DNA of 64,000 nucleotides from Lampris incognitus (GCF_029633865.1 NC_079213.1:98751845-98815844), one strand, 5' to 3'. Numbered from the stretch's first letter, positions 34,826 to 47,454 are shown. Numbers and translations: made by a program. The notes: generated from the letters alone by a model not told the origin.

Positions 34826-37800
34826 ATGTCTCCTCTCTATGTCCTGACCATTCTCTGTGGATTGTTCCTCTCTTTGGCATACGGTGCTCTCGACTCTCAC
34901 TACTGTGTTCCACGAAAGACCGTACCCTATCAGAGTAGGTGGCCTGATGCTCACTTTTTACATCTTATTTATGGGGGGAATACATCATGGCTTACTCAGT
35001 GCTACACAGTACTGTGCTAATGATTCCTGCAGCATCGTTTAGTTGAGGTGGGGATGGAGTAATCTTGCTTCCGAGACACAGGTTTGTGCCTGGGTCCATT
35101 CCAGGGTCAGCGCCGGGTCGTGATGCAAATAACGAACAGCTCTTGTTTGGCTGTGCACTAATACAGATTTGATGTGTGTACTACTTAGATGGGCTGAAAT
35201 TGTTTAGAGAGGAGGGGATCTGGAACTATACCACCATGCTGATGAGAGAGGACCTGGGTGTGCTTCTGCTGGGGGCCAGAGAGGCAATCTATGCCCTGGA
35301 CGTCGACAACATCTCTGTCAAAAAGGCTGCGGTAAGAGCGCTTCAAGATTCTCATTTCAAAATATTCACAAAACAGGTAATTCCAGTCCTCACTCCTACC
35401 TGTGCTGTTGTAGTTACTTTAGATGTTAATGGGAAAACTGATAAAAATCACGAGTACAAAAAAAATTATATTTACTGGCAGAAGAATAGCTTTTTAATGA
35501 GCACTGTCTCTTTATTGTGATATTATTTCACAGTCATTTTATAAAACCAGTAGGCAGCTCAAGGCCATCCACATCATGTCTAACTGTACCCCTACTGTTT
35601 AAGATCACGTTTAGGCAAGGCTTTGAGTGCCTTATGGCTTAAATACCATCATCGTCAACATCATTTACTATCGTAAGAGTCTTAAGTCGGTATTAATAAA
35701 ATGCAGACAGTTCAGTAAAAAACAGCAGCGAAAACCTCTTTTAAGATGACCTAAGAAGACAGAGTTAGTGCAAAGAGTAGATTTTAAGTGAAAAGTGTTT
35801 TACACCGATGCAAAATTCAGAGTTGTTCTGTCTTCAGCTGCAAGTTAAACAGTGCTGAACTGTTTGGCCAGTTCATGTCGCACATAGAATTTGTATTGAT
35901 AGTGGTCCTATTGGAATGTAAATGGTTGTCTTGTGATTCATTACTGAACCTAGCCTCATTCGGCCGTTTGTTTTCAACTAAATTGGAACTCCCTTCTGTC
36001 TAGCGCGTGTTCCTCCGAAAACATACTGACAAGTCATGTTGTCGGCCATACATATTAGGCAAACAACAAGCTGGGTGAGCATAAACAGGCCCCAGCTAGA
36101 CTATCCCACAGCGCTGGACTGAGAGAGTATTTCAGCATGCTTTGACAGGGCACTTCTCTGTTGATGCAGGCTTACTGGCGAGTCACCGAAGAGAAACAGA
36201 GGGAGTGCACGTACAAGGGGAAACATGCAGAGGTTTGTGAAATAAGTCATTTAAAAAAACAATGTTAAGCACAGACACTCCTGACACTGAGAACTCCCAC
36301 TCGTGTAGCATTGCTGCAGCCCCTGAGGATGGTTGTTTACTGAAAGAAGCATACACCCCAGGCAATTTATCTCTGCAGACATGTTAACCATTTACCTTCC
36401 GTTTTCCCCCCTTTTTGTAAGTCCTTACACTCGGCGTCCACTTTGAAGAGACTCGCTTACAGAGTCATACTGAGTGCCCAGATATAGACGGGAAGAAGAT
36501 GTACACATAGCCTTGACCGGTAGTCGCCAATCCAAATCCAAGGACATTGTGCAGTATTTCTAGCTATGCATGTCTGTTAGTATTGAAGCCGAAATGACAA
36601 ATGACGTTCTTGGCATTCTCCCGCTGTTGTCCTGTTGCAGGTGGAATGTCGTAACTACATTCGGACTCTGCACACAGTGAACGACAACAGAATGTATGTG
36701 TGTGGGACCAATGCTTTCAGTCCCACCTGTGATTATATGGTAAGTGGGCTATAGCTTCTGGGCTACTTTGGTGGCTGTCAAATACTATTTCTGTTGACAG
36801 GACCTCTTGTCTGTAGGAGCAGCAGTTGGTGGTGTTTTTCATTTCTGTCATGCAGCTGGCAGTTGTCTCTGTGTGAATAATTACTATGAAATAGTTTTGA
36901 GGCACACCCCTGTAGTAACATGGCATCGTTTCCTTTAGTGCCCATAAAATGAGGTATTGTTCACAAGGTGTGCTGGATTGGAAGTGTTGTGTAATTCTCG
37001 TAGTAGTTTTCTGTCTGTCTGTCTGGATCGCTTACTTACTCAGACTTTTGTCGTGCCAGGCATATTCTGATGGACAGCTGAGTCTGGAGGGAAAACTGGA
37101 GGAGGGCAAGGGGAAGTGTCCCTTTGATCCATTCCAAAGATACTCCTCCCTTATGATCGGTGAGTGTCTGATCCTGGTCTGATCCTAGTTATCTCGTTCC
37201 ACCAAAGGGAAAAGGAAAGGATGAACAGAGTACTGTTCAATGTGCAAATTACATCAACGGAAAGATTTAATATGCCTGTGTACGCAGATCTCACCAGCTA
37301 CAGGATGAGAGAGCAAACTAGATCCAAAATGAAACCAAAATATTTGCTATGCTTATTTATTTAGTACTTCTACTAACTGCTTTACTCCATTAGGAGTCAT
37401 TGAGTAATGAGTTAATCCCCCTACAAAATATAAAGGACGGTTTTCGAGTAATGTATATTCTTTTTTTCTTTTATTTCCTCTTTCCTGTCTAACAGGAAAT
37501 GACCTGTATTCTGCGACATCCATCAACTTCTTGGGTTCTGAACCTGTGGTTCTCCGCAGCTCGGCCTCAGCTCTCCGCACTGAGTTTAAGAGCTCTTGGC
37601 TTAACGGTGAGAGCCTCTCCTTCCAATGTAATGGCAGTGGGAGCGGTAACCATTATTTGACATGAATTTTCTGTTGCGGTATTCAAAATTAATGTTTCTT
37701 TACATTCAAGAAATACAGCACAGTGCTAATATGGAAAACCATATAGGAGCATATTTGGAAAGTTGTGGGCGAGTTTTGTATTTCCTTTGCTTGTAGAAAT

Positions 37801-40800
37801 TTTTATTTCATGTTGTCTGATTTTTAGAGCCCAACTTTGTGTACATGGACTTTGTGAATGAGAGTGTGGACAGTCCTGATGGGGATGACGACAAGGTGTA
37901 TCTGTTCTTCAGCGAGAATGCTATGGAATATGACTTCTACAGCAAAATTGTGGTGTCAAGAGTGGCTCGTGTCTGCAAGGTATGTGTGGCGGAAAAAAAT
38001 GGTTGACTTGTTCGATAAAATGGAGTACAGATTAGCTAGGGGAAATAGTCTAGGTAACAGTGGCGGCTGGCCAGTGCAGGGCGCTGGGGTGCTGCCTCGT
38101 TCAGATATCAAGAGATGAAAATCTACTTAAACATGTTAAATATAATTTAGTTGTATAATGCAAATAATTATGAAGTAAAAGTGTTTTTCAGTCTGTGAGC
38201 GCCTATCAGCAGCCATTAAATACTGGTTCCAAATGGTATTTGGTTGATTTCTGTCTGAATACATATACTTCCTGGGTGAGGGGCGCCGGCCAAATGATAC
38301 CTTACGTAAGCCCTCAAACTTTTGGCAAGCAGGTGACCTGAGGCTGCTGTCTGATTGGTTTCTTCTGAGTTTCCATGGGGGCGCAGTTCTGTGCATCCCA
38401 GACACTCCCGCTTTTATTGGCAGCGAAGTGGTATTGTTTTAATGTTTTTTTGATCTAATGTGATTGGACAATTCTCGTGGCTGTCAATCATGTTCACACC
38501 CACCACGATGCCTCGTCTCGACTGTCAATCATCCACCGTCTACGAAGCCTGATAAAATCTATAGGCTACATTGTCCTTCTTAATCACTTTGTGACAGTGT
38601 GGACATTAAAACAGCTGTCAGGTGTGCTGCACCAAGGTAAATTGGCCTGTACCCCCCAAATTTTTAGCACCAGCCGCCACTGCTAGGTAACATACCATCT
38701 CTGGGAAGTTTCATTTTTGCTGGTTATTTTATGCCAAGTTTGAATGTCTTGGTCTGGCAGAGTCCTTAAGATTAGAATATCACCCAAGAATATAGAAGGC
38801 TGTGTTTGGCCTCATCATCCATATCTATCATTGTGGTTGTTGTGGTGTCGGCAGAATGGGCAGTAGCAGAAATGCAAATAACTAAGAGGTCTGTCTCTGA
38901 TACTTGCTGTGGTTCAGGGGGATATGGGAGGCCAGAGGACGCTGCAGAGGAAATGGACGTCGTTCCTGAAGGCTCGTCTGGACTGTTCCCTCCCTGAACC
39001 CAGCCTGCCCTCCATTGTCCAGGATGTCTTCCTGCTTAAGCACCAGGACTGGAGGAAGAGCGTCTTCTATACTGTTTTCACTCAGCAGTCGTAAGTGCCT
39101 TCAGCGAGATCCTGTAGTTTGACATTTCAGGGTGACTGCTCATGTAGGAGATATGCTGACTAGTCAGTTTTCAAAAAATTTAAGGCTTCTATGTTCAAAC
39201 ATGTATGCCTGCAGATTGAGGTTAGAAAAGTAAATGTTAAAAGTAAGTGGTTAAAAAAAAACAACACAAAATATAGTGCCAGGATTCTGTACAATTTTTT
39301 AAAATCTTAATCACATGCCTATTTTCAATTTCCTTGTGTAAAATAGTTTGATTTTTGATTAATAGCGATTCTTTAAAAATTCAGAAATGTATGATGCAAA
39401 ATTCAAAACTGCATGAGAATTTGGCTCTTGACTTTGACAAAGTGCATGATGGATTGATTTGTTTACCAGGGGCACGTCAGACCTTTCTGCAGTGTGTGCA
39501 TACAGCGTGTCCGCCATTGGAAAAGTTTTTAATGAGGGCAAGTTTAAGACTCCCGTTGCAGTGGAGACGTCTCATGTGAAGTGGGTGATGTACAGCGGAG
39601 AACCTCCTGTCCCCAGACCAGGAGCTGTGAGTCCCAGTAACAACAACCGACTAATGTCTGCAGTTTTACCACAAAAAAAAAAGACAAATGTGAAGACTTT
39701 ATGGGCAGATACAGCCCCCATGGCTACTCGCATACATACTGTCAATGAAAACACAAAGTATGTTACACCTCATACACTTTTACATTACGCCGCTCCGCGC
39801 TTCGAACTTGTCGTATCTTATTTCAGTGCATCAACAACGAAGCCCGAAAGCTCGGTATGACCCGCTCTCTCGACCTTCCTGACAAAACGCTGCAGTTCAT
39901 CCGAGACCGCCCCCTCATGGATGAAGCTGTACGACCGTTGACAGGCAGTCCAATGCTGGTCAAGAAGGGGCCCACGCTGACTCGGATCGTGGTGGACAGT
40001 GTGATGGCGCTTGATGGAGAAATATACCCGGTCATGTTCATTGGCACTGGTAACTACTGTATATAGTATTTCACGATATAGTACTGATAGAGTGCTTTTT
40101 AAATTTCTTATTTATTTTGATTCTTGTTTATTATTTGTTATTCATACATGTCACGTACAGAGATCATTTTTACCCCCACACGGTGCAACGTACAGCTTGC
40201 ACAGTATGTCTATGCTATATATGTCTGCTTGCTGCTGCTGACATCAGCTTTTTAACAAATGCAAAATCAAATACAAAAAAAGCAGGATTTTCTTCTTGCT
40301 GTCCCCCCCGCTTTTCCTCCACAATTGTATCCGGCCAATTACCGCACTCTTCCGAGCTGTCCCGGTCTCTGCTCCACCCCCTCTGCTGATCCGGGGAGGG
40401 CTGCAGACTACCACATGCCTCCTCTGATACATGTGGAGTCACCAGCCACTTCTTTTCACCTGACAGTGAGGAGTTTCACCAGGGGGACATAGCGCGTGGG
40501 AGGATCACGCTACCCCCCCCCCCCCGACCAACCAGGGGAGGTGCTAGTGCAGCGACCAGGACACATACCCACATCTGGCCTCCCACCCGCAGACACGGCC
40601 AATTGTGTCTGCAGGGACACCCGACCAAGCCGGAGGTAACACGGGGACTCGAACCGGCAATCCCCGTGTTGGTAGGCAACGGAATAGACCGCTACGCTAC
40701 CCGGACACCCTCTTCTTGCTGTTTCTTATAACCAGTGGATTATTTTGGAATAGTTGAAGAAGGCATGGGCACAGTGGGCAACATGGAGTCTGGCATGTGG

Positions 40801-43800
40801 GATAATAAAAGCTTCGGTGTGAATTTGGAAAAGGTCTCGATCCATTCATTTGAAAACAACAAACAAAACATGGTACAGCATGGTGGTGTAGTGGTTAGCG
40901 TTGTCTCCTCACAGCAAGAAGGTCCTGGGTTTGAACCCCGGGGTTGTCCAACCTAGGGGGTCATCCCAGGTCGTCCTCTGTGTGAAGTTTACATGTTCTA
41001 CCCGTATCTGCAATGGGTTTTCTCCAGGTGCTCCGGTTTCCCCCACCATAAAAAAAAAAGACATGCATGCTCTAGGGTTAATACTCCTGTCTGTGCCCTT
41101 GACTGAGGCATGGCAAAATGAACTGAAGTTGGTCCCTGGGCGCTGCACGGTGGCTGCCCACTGCTCCTACCTACACAGCTAGGATGGGGTAAATGCAGAG
41201 TGTAATTTTCCTATGGGGATCATAAAGTATCTCAGGGTGTCTGGGTGGCATGGTGGTCTATTCTGTTGCCTACCAACACAGGGGATCCCGGTTTGAATCC
41301 CCGTGTTACCTTTGGCTAGGTCGGGCGTCTCTACAGACACAATTGGCCGTGTCTGCAGGTGGGAAGCCGGATGTGGATGTGTGTCCTGGTCGCTGCACTA
41401 GCACCTCCTCTGGTCGGTCGGGGGGGCCTGTTCCGGGGGAGGGGGAACTGGGTGGAATAGCGTGACCCTCCCATGCAGAGGAGCTCCTCACTGTCAGGTG
41501 AAAAGAAGCAGCTGGCGACTCCACATGTATCAGAGGAAGCATGTGGTAGTCTGCAGCCCTTCCCGGATCAGCAGAGGGGGTGGAGCAGCGACTAGGTAAT
41601 TGGCCAGGTACAATTGGGGAGAAAAGGGGGGGGGGGGATAAATAAATAAAGTATCTCCAAATCAAAAAATAGAAAAAAAAGACATTCTGTGTGACTCTTA
41701 GTTGTGTTATCATATAGTGAGCAACTTCCTGTGCTTCATTTTCTGTATTTCCTAGGTGACATTGCAAGTGGTGTAAATTCAAGCCTAACTATTAACGGCC
41801 ACCACCATCTAGAATTGATCCATCCATCCATCATCCAAACCCGCTTAATCTAATTCAGGGTTGCGGGATCAAATTTAATACCGTCTCTTTATTTGCTGAT
41901 TTTTTTTTCTTTTTTTTTTCTTTTAAAGCTCACGTCTGAATGACATGGCCTCTGTCAATGCGGTCAGACATTTACACGTTTATGGCATGGTTATGGTAAT
42001 TAGACCTGACTCGCTGCTTCATTCTCCCCTGACAGAAAATGGCTACATTCAGAAGGCTGTCAACTACGCAGGGGAAATGTTCATTATTGAAGAACTTCAG
42101 GTGTCAGTGAACCCCGACCCTATCAGGACCCTGCGCCTCTCCTCCAGAAAGGTAACTATTGATAAATATTGTGCATCACATCGGTTTGTTCACTCATGCC
42201 CGGTTAGGTCGGACATTTCCATATCAAATTGATGAATGTCTTTTACGTACAACACCACCATTATGGTTGTCCAAGACTCAAAAGTCAAAACACAATTTGG
42301 TGTTTTACGTGGCAAATATTTTCGGGGGTGACACAGTGGTTAGCACGGTCGCCTCACAGCAAGAAGGTCCTGGGTTCGAGCCCCGGGGTAGTCCAACCTT
42401 GGGGGTCGTCCTCTGTGTGGAGTTTGCATGTTCTCCCCGTGTCTGCGTGGGTTTCCTCCCACAGTCCAAAGACATGTAGGTCAGGTGAATCGGCCGTACT
42501 AAAATGTCGGTAGATGTGAATGTGTGTGTGTGTGTGTGTTGGCCCTTGGATGGCGATAAACAAAAATAAATAAATAAACAAACAAATGAATAAAGGGCGG
42601 CATGGTGGCGCAGTGGTTAGCGCTGTTGCCCCACAGCAAGAAAGTCCTGGGTTCGAACCCCGGGGTTGTCCAACCTTGGGGGCCATCCCAGGTCGTCCTC
42701 TGTGTGGAGTTTGCATGTTCTCCCCGTGTCAGCAGTGGGTTTTCTCCGGGGGCTCCGGTTTCCCCCACCATCAAAAAGACATGCATGTTTGGGTTAATAC
42801 TCCTGTCTGTGCCCGACCGAGGCATGGCAAGACGAACTGGAGTTGGTCCCCGGGTGCTGCACGGCGCCTGCCTACTGCTCCTAGCTACACAGCTAGGATG
42901 GGGTAAATGCAGAGGAAGAATTTCCCCACAGGGCTCAATAAAGTAATAAGAAATAAAAAAATGGTCTGGCGGCCTGTCCAGGGTGTCTCCCCGCCTGCCG
43001 CCCAATGACTGCTGGGATAGGCTGCAGCATCCCCACGACCCTGAGAGCAGGATAAGCAGCTTGGAGAATGGATGGATGGAAATATTTTCGGAGCTTGAAA
43101 CATTTACGCTCTTAGCGGTTAGTCAAGTATTTGATGTCATTTTGAATATGTTGTTCATTTGAATTTGGTTTACCTTCACATGTGCGTGTGTAAACGCAGG
43201 GCCAGCTGTATGCAGGTTCTGAGTTTGGTGCCGTCCAAATGCCGGTTAGTAACTGCAGCCGCTACGAGTCTTGTATGGACTGCATCCTGGCCAGAGACCC
43301 TTACTGTGCCTGGGATCTCTCTGCTGATCAGTGCTCACCAGTCTACAGCTTAGACTCAACCTCAGATTCTGCCATTCAGAGTCTAAAACAAGGGGATGTC
43401 TCAAAATGTCCTAAGCCAGGTAAATTCATTTCTTGGATGTATTGCTGAGAAGATGCTAACCCTCTAACCTACCAGAACCAGTTCAGACCAACTTAATTTG
43501 TGTGTGTGTGTGTGTGTGTGTGTTGGCACAGAGCCAGTAGCAGCTGTGGACTTCATCCTAACTCCAGGGAACAACATTCGGCTGCCGTGCCAGCCAAACA
43601 CCAACCTGGCGCAGATCCACTGGCGTTTCACATACCAAACGCTTTATTCAAACAGCAAATACTACATCTACACTGGAGGACTCCTCATTCTGAATGCCTC
43701 GGCATCAGACACTGGCCTCTACACCTGTGATTCGGAAGAGCACATCAATGGCAGAATATACAACAGGACCATGGCGGTTTATCAGTTACGAACCCATACT

Positions 43801-44295
43801 GTTGTGGGAGAAGAGGATAGAACTACTCTAGCCGACGGGGTGACAGATTCCTCAGATTCAGTCCAAAGTCTGTATACAACTCCACCGGTGCAAATCCCAG
43901 AACCGGACACTGAGGAGCCCCTGCCCCCAGAGACCCAGACAGAGGCTGGCTGGATAGTGAGTCTGAAAGTAGCAGTGGCTCTGTTGTCACTGCTGTCTCT
44001 GTCCTTGGGCAGTATTATCTTCTGGAACTGGAGCAGGAGCTGTTTTCGGTGTTTCCCGGTCTCACAAACCTCCAGCGAAAGTCAGGTGAAAAGGCTGTCG
44101 GCTGAATACATGCACATTCAGAACAGAACTTCAGAGAATAAGATACTTGGCCCTGCATCCGGAAGCCCTTGCAGCGCTAACAATAACCACACTACTTTTG
44201 ACTTCAGAGGGAACGGGGAACACCACTTCACACCTATGGCCAACATTTCAAGTTTGGATGGTCTCGGGTTCATCAATGACGAGTCAGAGATTTGA
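34826..44295 (+). CDS. sema4e: Class 4 semaphorin, complete, probably sema4e
   Basis: Transmembrane semaphorins of class 4 signal through plexins. Thirteen coding exons fit in phase: 34826-34934 (exon starts at 34343 with 5' UTR), 35189-35331, 36170-36232, 36641-36739, 37060-37159, 37496-37606, 37828-37979, 38918-39090, 39470-39626, 39827-40049, 42036-42151, 43200-43419, 43532-44295 (stop TGA). Length is 809 aa. Order: signal peptide about 1-20; sema domain about 40-500 ([62 protein letters not shown]); PSI domain with ARDPYCAWD; one Ig domain with Cys575 and Cys621; membrane span about 696-720; short 89-residue tail ending ESEI, a possible class I PDZ ligand. The short tail suits fish Sema4E better than 4A-4D/F/G, but paralogue assignment is tentative. 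Confidence 0.9.
38058..38682. mobile_element. Non-autonomous hAT-like element with perfect ends
   Basis: Starts CAGTGGCGGCTGG and ends with its exact inverse CCAGCCGCCACTG. CTAGGTAA is repeated exactly on both sides (38050-38057 and 38683-38690), the 8 bp duplication of hAT transposons. The 625 bp interior has no transposase reading. It sits in a sema4 intron (between exons 37828-37979 and 38918-39090). The intact ends suggest it is young. Confidence 0.92.
40303..40710 (-). mobile_element. SINE family B, exact 12 bp target duplication
   Basis: Complete minus-strand family B copy; head at 40640-40710, tail with CAATTGTGGAGGAAAAG (inverse) at the left. TCTTCTTGCTGT lies at 40291-40302 and 40711-40722, an exact duplication. 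It lies in a sema4 intron. Confidence 0.93.
40872..41233 (+). mobile_element. SINE family A2 (A head, different tail)
   Basis: The head matches family A (GCATGGTGGTGTAGTGG, GGGTTTGAACCCCGGG), but after the CTCCGGTTTCCCCCACC region the sequence switches to a different 3' half: GCTGCACGGTGGCTGCC, CACAGCTAGGATGGGGTAAA, then a tail ATAAAGTATCT. The same tail type is in the copy at 42597-42950. The two tail types suggest use of different LINE partners. Confidence 0.85.
41234..41645 (+). mobile_element. SINE family B inserted in the tail of a family A2 SINE
   Basis: Complete + strand family B copy. ATAAAGTATCTC is present exactly at 41222-41233 and 41646-41657. The first copy is the 3' tail of the neighbouring A2 element, so B inserted into that tail. 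Confidence 0.92.
41816..41872 (-). mobile_element. SINE family A tail fragment
   Basis: ATCCATCCATCCATCATCC, CCCGCTTAATC and CAGGGTTGCGGGATC match the diverged 3' end of family A only. Confidence 0.55.
42326..43079 (+). mobile_element. SINE family A split by an inserted A2 copy
   Basis: The outer element has its head from 42326 (ACACAGTGGTTAGCACGG) and its 3' end at about 42960-43079 (CTGGCGGCCTGTCCAGG to (GGAT)n). AAATATTTTCGG lies exactly at 42314-42325 and 43080-43091, its 12 bp target duplication. Between the halves is a short A/T-rich stretch (42556-42596) and then the A2 copy. The unit lies in a sema4 intron. Confidence 0.88.
42597..42950 (+). mobile_element. SINE family A2, nested
   Basis: Head GGCGGCATGGTGGCGCAGTG with box B-like GGGTTCGAACCC, then the A2-type 3' half (CACAGCTAGGATGGGGTAAA) and tail CTCAATAAAGTAATAAG. 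It lies inside the family A element at 42326-43079. Confidence 0.88.
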
Positions 44296-44913
44296 CACTA
44301 CCGAAGCATTTATTAAATTAAAGCCTATGACAAATTATCTGTGGGGTTTCTTCAGAGGTCTTTATTCTAACACAAGTCATGCTTATTTCTCATCCCATAA
44401 AATCTCCTGAAAGAATTTTGTCAAAAAAACCCTTAGTTTGAACAATGCATCTGGGTAAAAAGTCCCTTGGTGAGATAGTGTACAAGCTTCTTTTTTTTTT
44501 TTGCCCTCATAGAAATGCATAAACCTCATAGTTTAAAGTCTCAGTGGTGTCTAGCTGTAGATGGCAGTTTGCATGCAGGTCCTCATTTGAACCATTTACC
44601 CCACCACCTGATACAGCTTCAGCAGGGGAGGAGGCAACTCATTACTGAGATCAGCTAGCGTTGTGTTAGGATGGAATAGAGACATATGTCTCTCAGTAGC
44701 ACATGGTTGGAGACCACTTGACTATGATAATCTCATAAACTAGACTTCATAATAATCTCCTAAATTAGACCTCAACACTTCCTCTAAATTGTTCCCATCT
44801 CCCTTACAATCTATCCAGGCAGCTGATCGACTTCTGTCATGTGAGATTTCTGGTAGAATCCTCTCCAAGAGCACTTATGAAAAGTTTTTTGTACACACAC
44901 ACACACACACACA
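44296..44913 (+). other. sema4 3' UTR (inferred)
   Basis: No coding signal follows the sema4 stop. ATTAAA at about 44312 is a very early candidate poly(A) signal; the real end is not settled. A short (CA)n directly abuts the MITE that follows. Confidence 0.4.
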
Positions 44914-45270
44914 GACCCCGTTTACACTTGGTTTTTAAAATGCGTTTTTTGCGATCGGATCACAAGTGGACGGTGCTAAATACAAGTGTAAATGACCACC
45001 AAAACGTTTTGTGAACCGGTTACTCAAACCACTTACCGAGGTGGTCTGGGACGCATTTGACCACATATCTTTTGTAAACGCTAATGCGTCCCCGACAAGG
45101 ACATAACAGGAAATCATCTTCTTCGGAGTAACGAAATCTGATCACAAGTGGTCAGCAGGATGCATTTGAAGACGCATGTTAGACACAGGTGTAAACGGCG
45201 CTGTGTCTCGCTGTCCACTTGTGATCCGATCGCCCAAAACGCATTTTTAAAACCAAGTGTAAACAGGGTC
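44914..45270. mobile_element. Solo copy of the PIF/Harbinger-like MITE
   Basis: 357 bp from GACCCCGTTTACACTTGG to the inverse GACCCTGTTTACACTTGG, with inverted repeats of about 55 bp including GCGATCGGATCACAAGTGG near both ends. The inverted sequence matches 18569-18875 plus 21663-21764 and shows the uninterrupted site around AACCGGTT. No clear 3 bp duplication is seen; the left flank is a (CA)n that may have changed since. Confidence 0.88.
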
Positions 45271-46199
45271 GATATACACTTTTGTATAGTGATATGATGT
45301 AAATACACTGGTATTCCTGTAATATATTCTGTACAGTGTGGACATTTTGTAAGTGCTATTTATTTGTCCTAATGTGAGATTTTTATTTCAACCAACATCA
45401 TCTTGTTGGGGTGAGATATCAGCAATGTACAAGTAATTTTATTACCACTGATCTCCAGGAACATTTCATTTTGTTAAGTAACTGTGTATGTTTATGGGTT
45501 TTTTTTCATGGTTTAGTCTTTGGCTATATTCTCTATCACCGGTTGGTCATTGTGCTTTTAAGAATAAGATAACTTAAAGGGCAATTCTATTGAACTTTGG
45601 AAAAAAGGTTTGCTCAAAACAATGGCAATCCCTTCAAGGCCATTGAAATGTGTTGTCCTGCGTTTTGACTTGGCCAGTTATTGAGAGCTTGCAGAGCCTA
45701 GTGTCGGTGATGACACGATCCTGCAAGGCAGCTAGGAAGTCCTCTGCAGGGACGGTGTGGCTGCTAAGCTTTCATTACTGTGTTTTCTGGAACAGATAGT
45801 CCTGTGGGCCGTGTGGGTGACGCAACAGCGAAAACACCAACTGTACCTCAGATGTGTTTTTCTGTGAAAAACATCTTAACGACTTCCAACCAAACTAAAT
45901 TACAGGAATGTAGCCCGAATCCCCTGTTTTTCACCGACTCTGTCACTACCGAAAGCCCTTGTGCTGCCTTTTGTACGTATTTGATGGAAGACCCAAGTAG
46001 GTCTTAACATGGTCCTGCATTAACTTCTTGGTATCGCACAGTAAGATAGTATTTTATACTGCCAAGAATAGGCTTTTTACAACTCAAGCTCCTGAGGTTT
46101 TTAACCATAGTTTAAAACCTTTAATTGGCAAATTTACAGCAAAACATTTGTCAACCACCAGCTAATTAATTAGTGTTTGGAGGCTGGACGGTTAAACAT
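45271..46199. other. Spacer without recognised gene
   Basis: Short open frames only (for example 45780-46007) with no family signature or exon context. Confidence 0.45.
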
Positions 46200-46209
46200 T
46201 GACTGGTGG

Positions 46210-46582
46210 GGGCGTCCGGGTGGTGGCTTAGTCGGGCGTCCCTACGGACACAACTGGCCGTGTCTACGGGTGGGAAGCCGGATGTGGGTATGTGTTCTGG
46301 TTGCTGCACTAGCGCCTCCTCTGGTCAGTCGGGGTGCCTGTTTGGGGGGAGGGGGAACTGGGGGGAATAGTATGATACTCCCACGCGCCACGTCCCCCTG
46401 GCAAAACTCCTCACTGTCAGGTGAAAAGAAGCGGCTGGTGACGCCACATGTATTGGAGGAAGTGTGTGGTAGTCTGCAGCCCTCCCCGGATCAGCAGAGG
46501 GGGTGGAGCAGGAATCAGGATGGCTCAGAGGAGCTGGGTAATTGGCCGGACACGATTGGGGATAAATAAAAAAAAAAAACAA
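46210..46582 (+). mobile_element. SINE family B lacking box B, 10 bp target duplication
   Basis: Begins GGCGTCCGGGTGG and jumps to the GTCGGGCGTCCCTACGGAC segment, so the middle of the tRNA-like head, including the box B region, is deleted. The rest is complete. TGACTGGTGG lies at 46200-46209 and 46583-46592. The intact duplication places the deletion either before insertion or inside the copy afterwards. Confidence 0.88.
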
Positions 46583-47396
46583 TGACTGGTGGCTAGTAAA
46601 GTTCACAAACCATGTACCAAACCTATGCAGTTTCCAGGGCACACTGAAGTCCATGCCAGTCTAAGCTCATCTTACAGCCACCATGTGTGTGTGACCTTGC
46701 TGCTGTAAAACTGGCTTACAATGTTGACTTGTCTGAAGAAGAAAGTTGTCCCTTTGAGTTTGAATTTTTGTAAAATACATCACCAACTTTTGTAGAGTAT
46801 GTCTCCGGCTTTTATTTCTCTGTCAGTCTAGAATCATTACAAAACACTCATGCCTACCTATCTGTTTGAGCCACACGCACTTGAAGTGTGATTAAGAAAA
46901 AAGTAAGTTTACTGAAAGGTTTACTGTCAAATGCAGGAAGTGAGTTTGGCATTTATCAACACTTTAATGGGTACTAACAAAAAAACCAAAAAATCTTATT
47001 GGCAGTAAACAATAGAGAAGGACACTTTCAGTGGCGAGAAGAGGAAAAAAAATGTCAAGCCAAGAGGCAGGACGCCCCCCCCCCCCCCCCAGCTGCAGGG
47101 CCTATATTTACATGCACGTTTTAATATTATCAAGCCAGTGCAAATAAAATTAGCTGAACTGAAGCACTACTTGCACCGAAATATTCAATTTTTTTCAATC
47201 CGATTATACTCGATGATTTGAAAAGAATGAATTTAGCCCTGTACATTTAAGCAAAATGTGTGACGACTACATTTCTGAGACAATGCTGATATTTACATGT
47301 AAGATTACATCAGATTACCTAGCCACAGAAAAAGGCTGCGATGACCTGAAATGTGCTGGATTCACACTGTACCATCAAAAATCTCAGCCCAGTAGC

Positions 47397-47454
47397 AAAT
47401 AGCCCAGTAGGTTTCTTTACTTTGAAAAATGTAAGGAAACCTACTGGGCTATTT
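47397..47454. repeat. Hairpin 1: 24 bp stem, 10 base loop
   Basis: Left arm 47397-47420 and right arm 47431-47454 pair along all 24 positions with a single G-U wobble (AAATAGCCCAGTAGG... against its inverse). The phrase AGCCCAGTAG also occurs once more just upstream (47386-47395). Confidence 0.9.

Noticed and set aside
45780-46007. 75 codon open frame downstream of sema4
   Set aside because: No family signature, no exon neighbours, and composition like the surrounding spacer.
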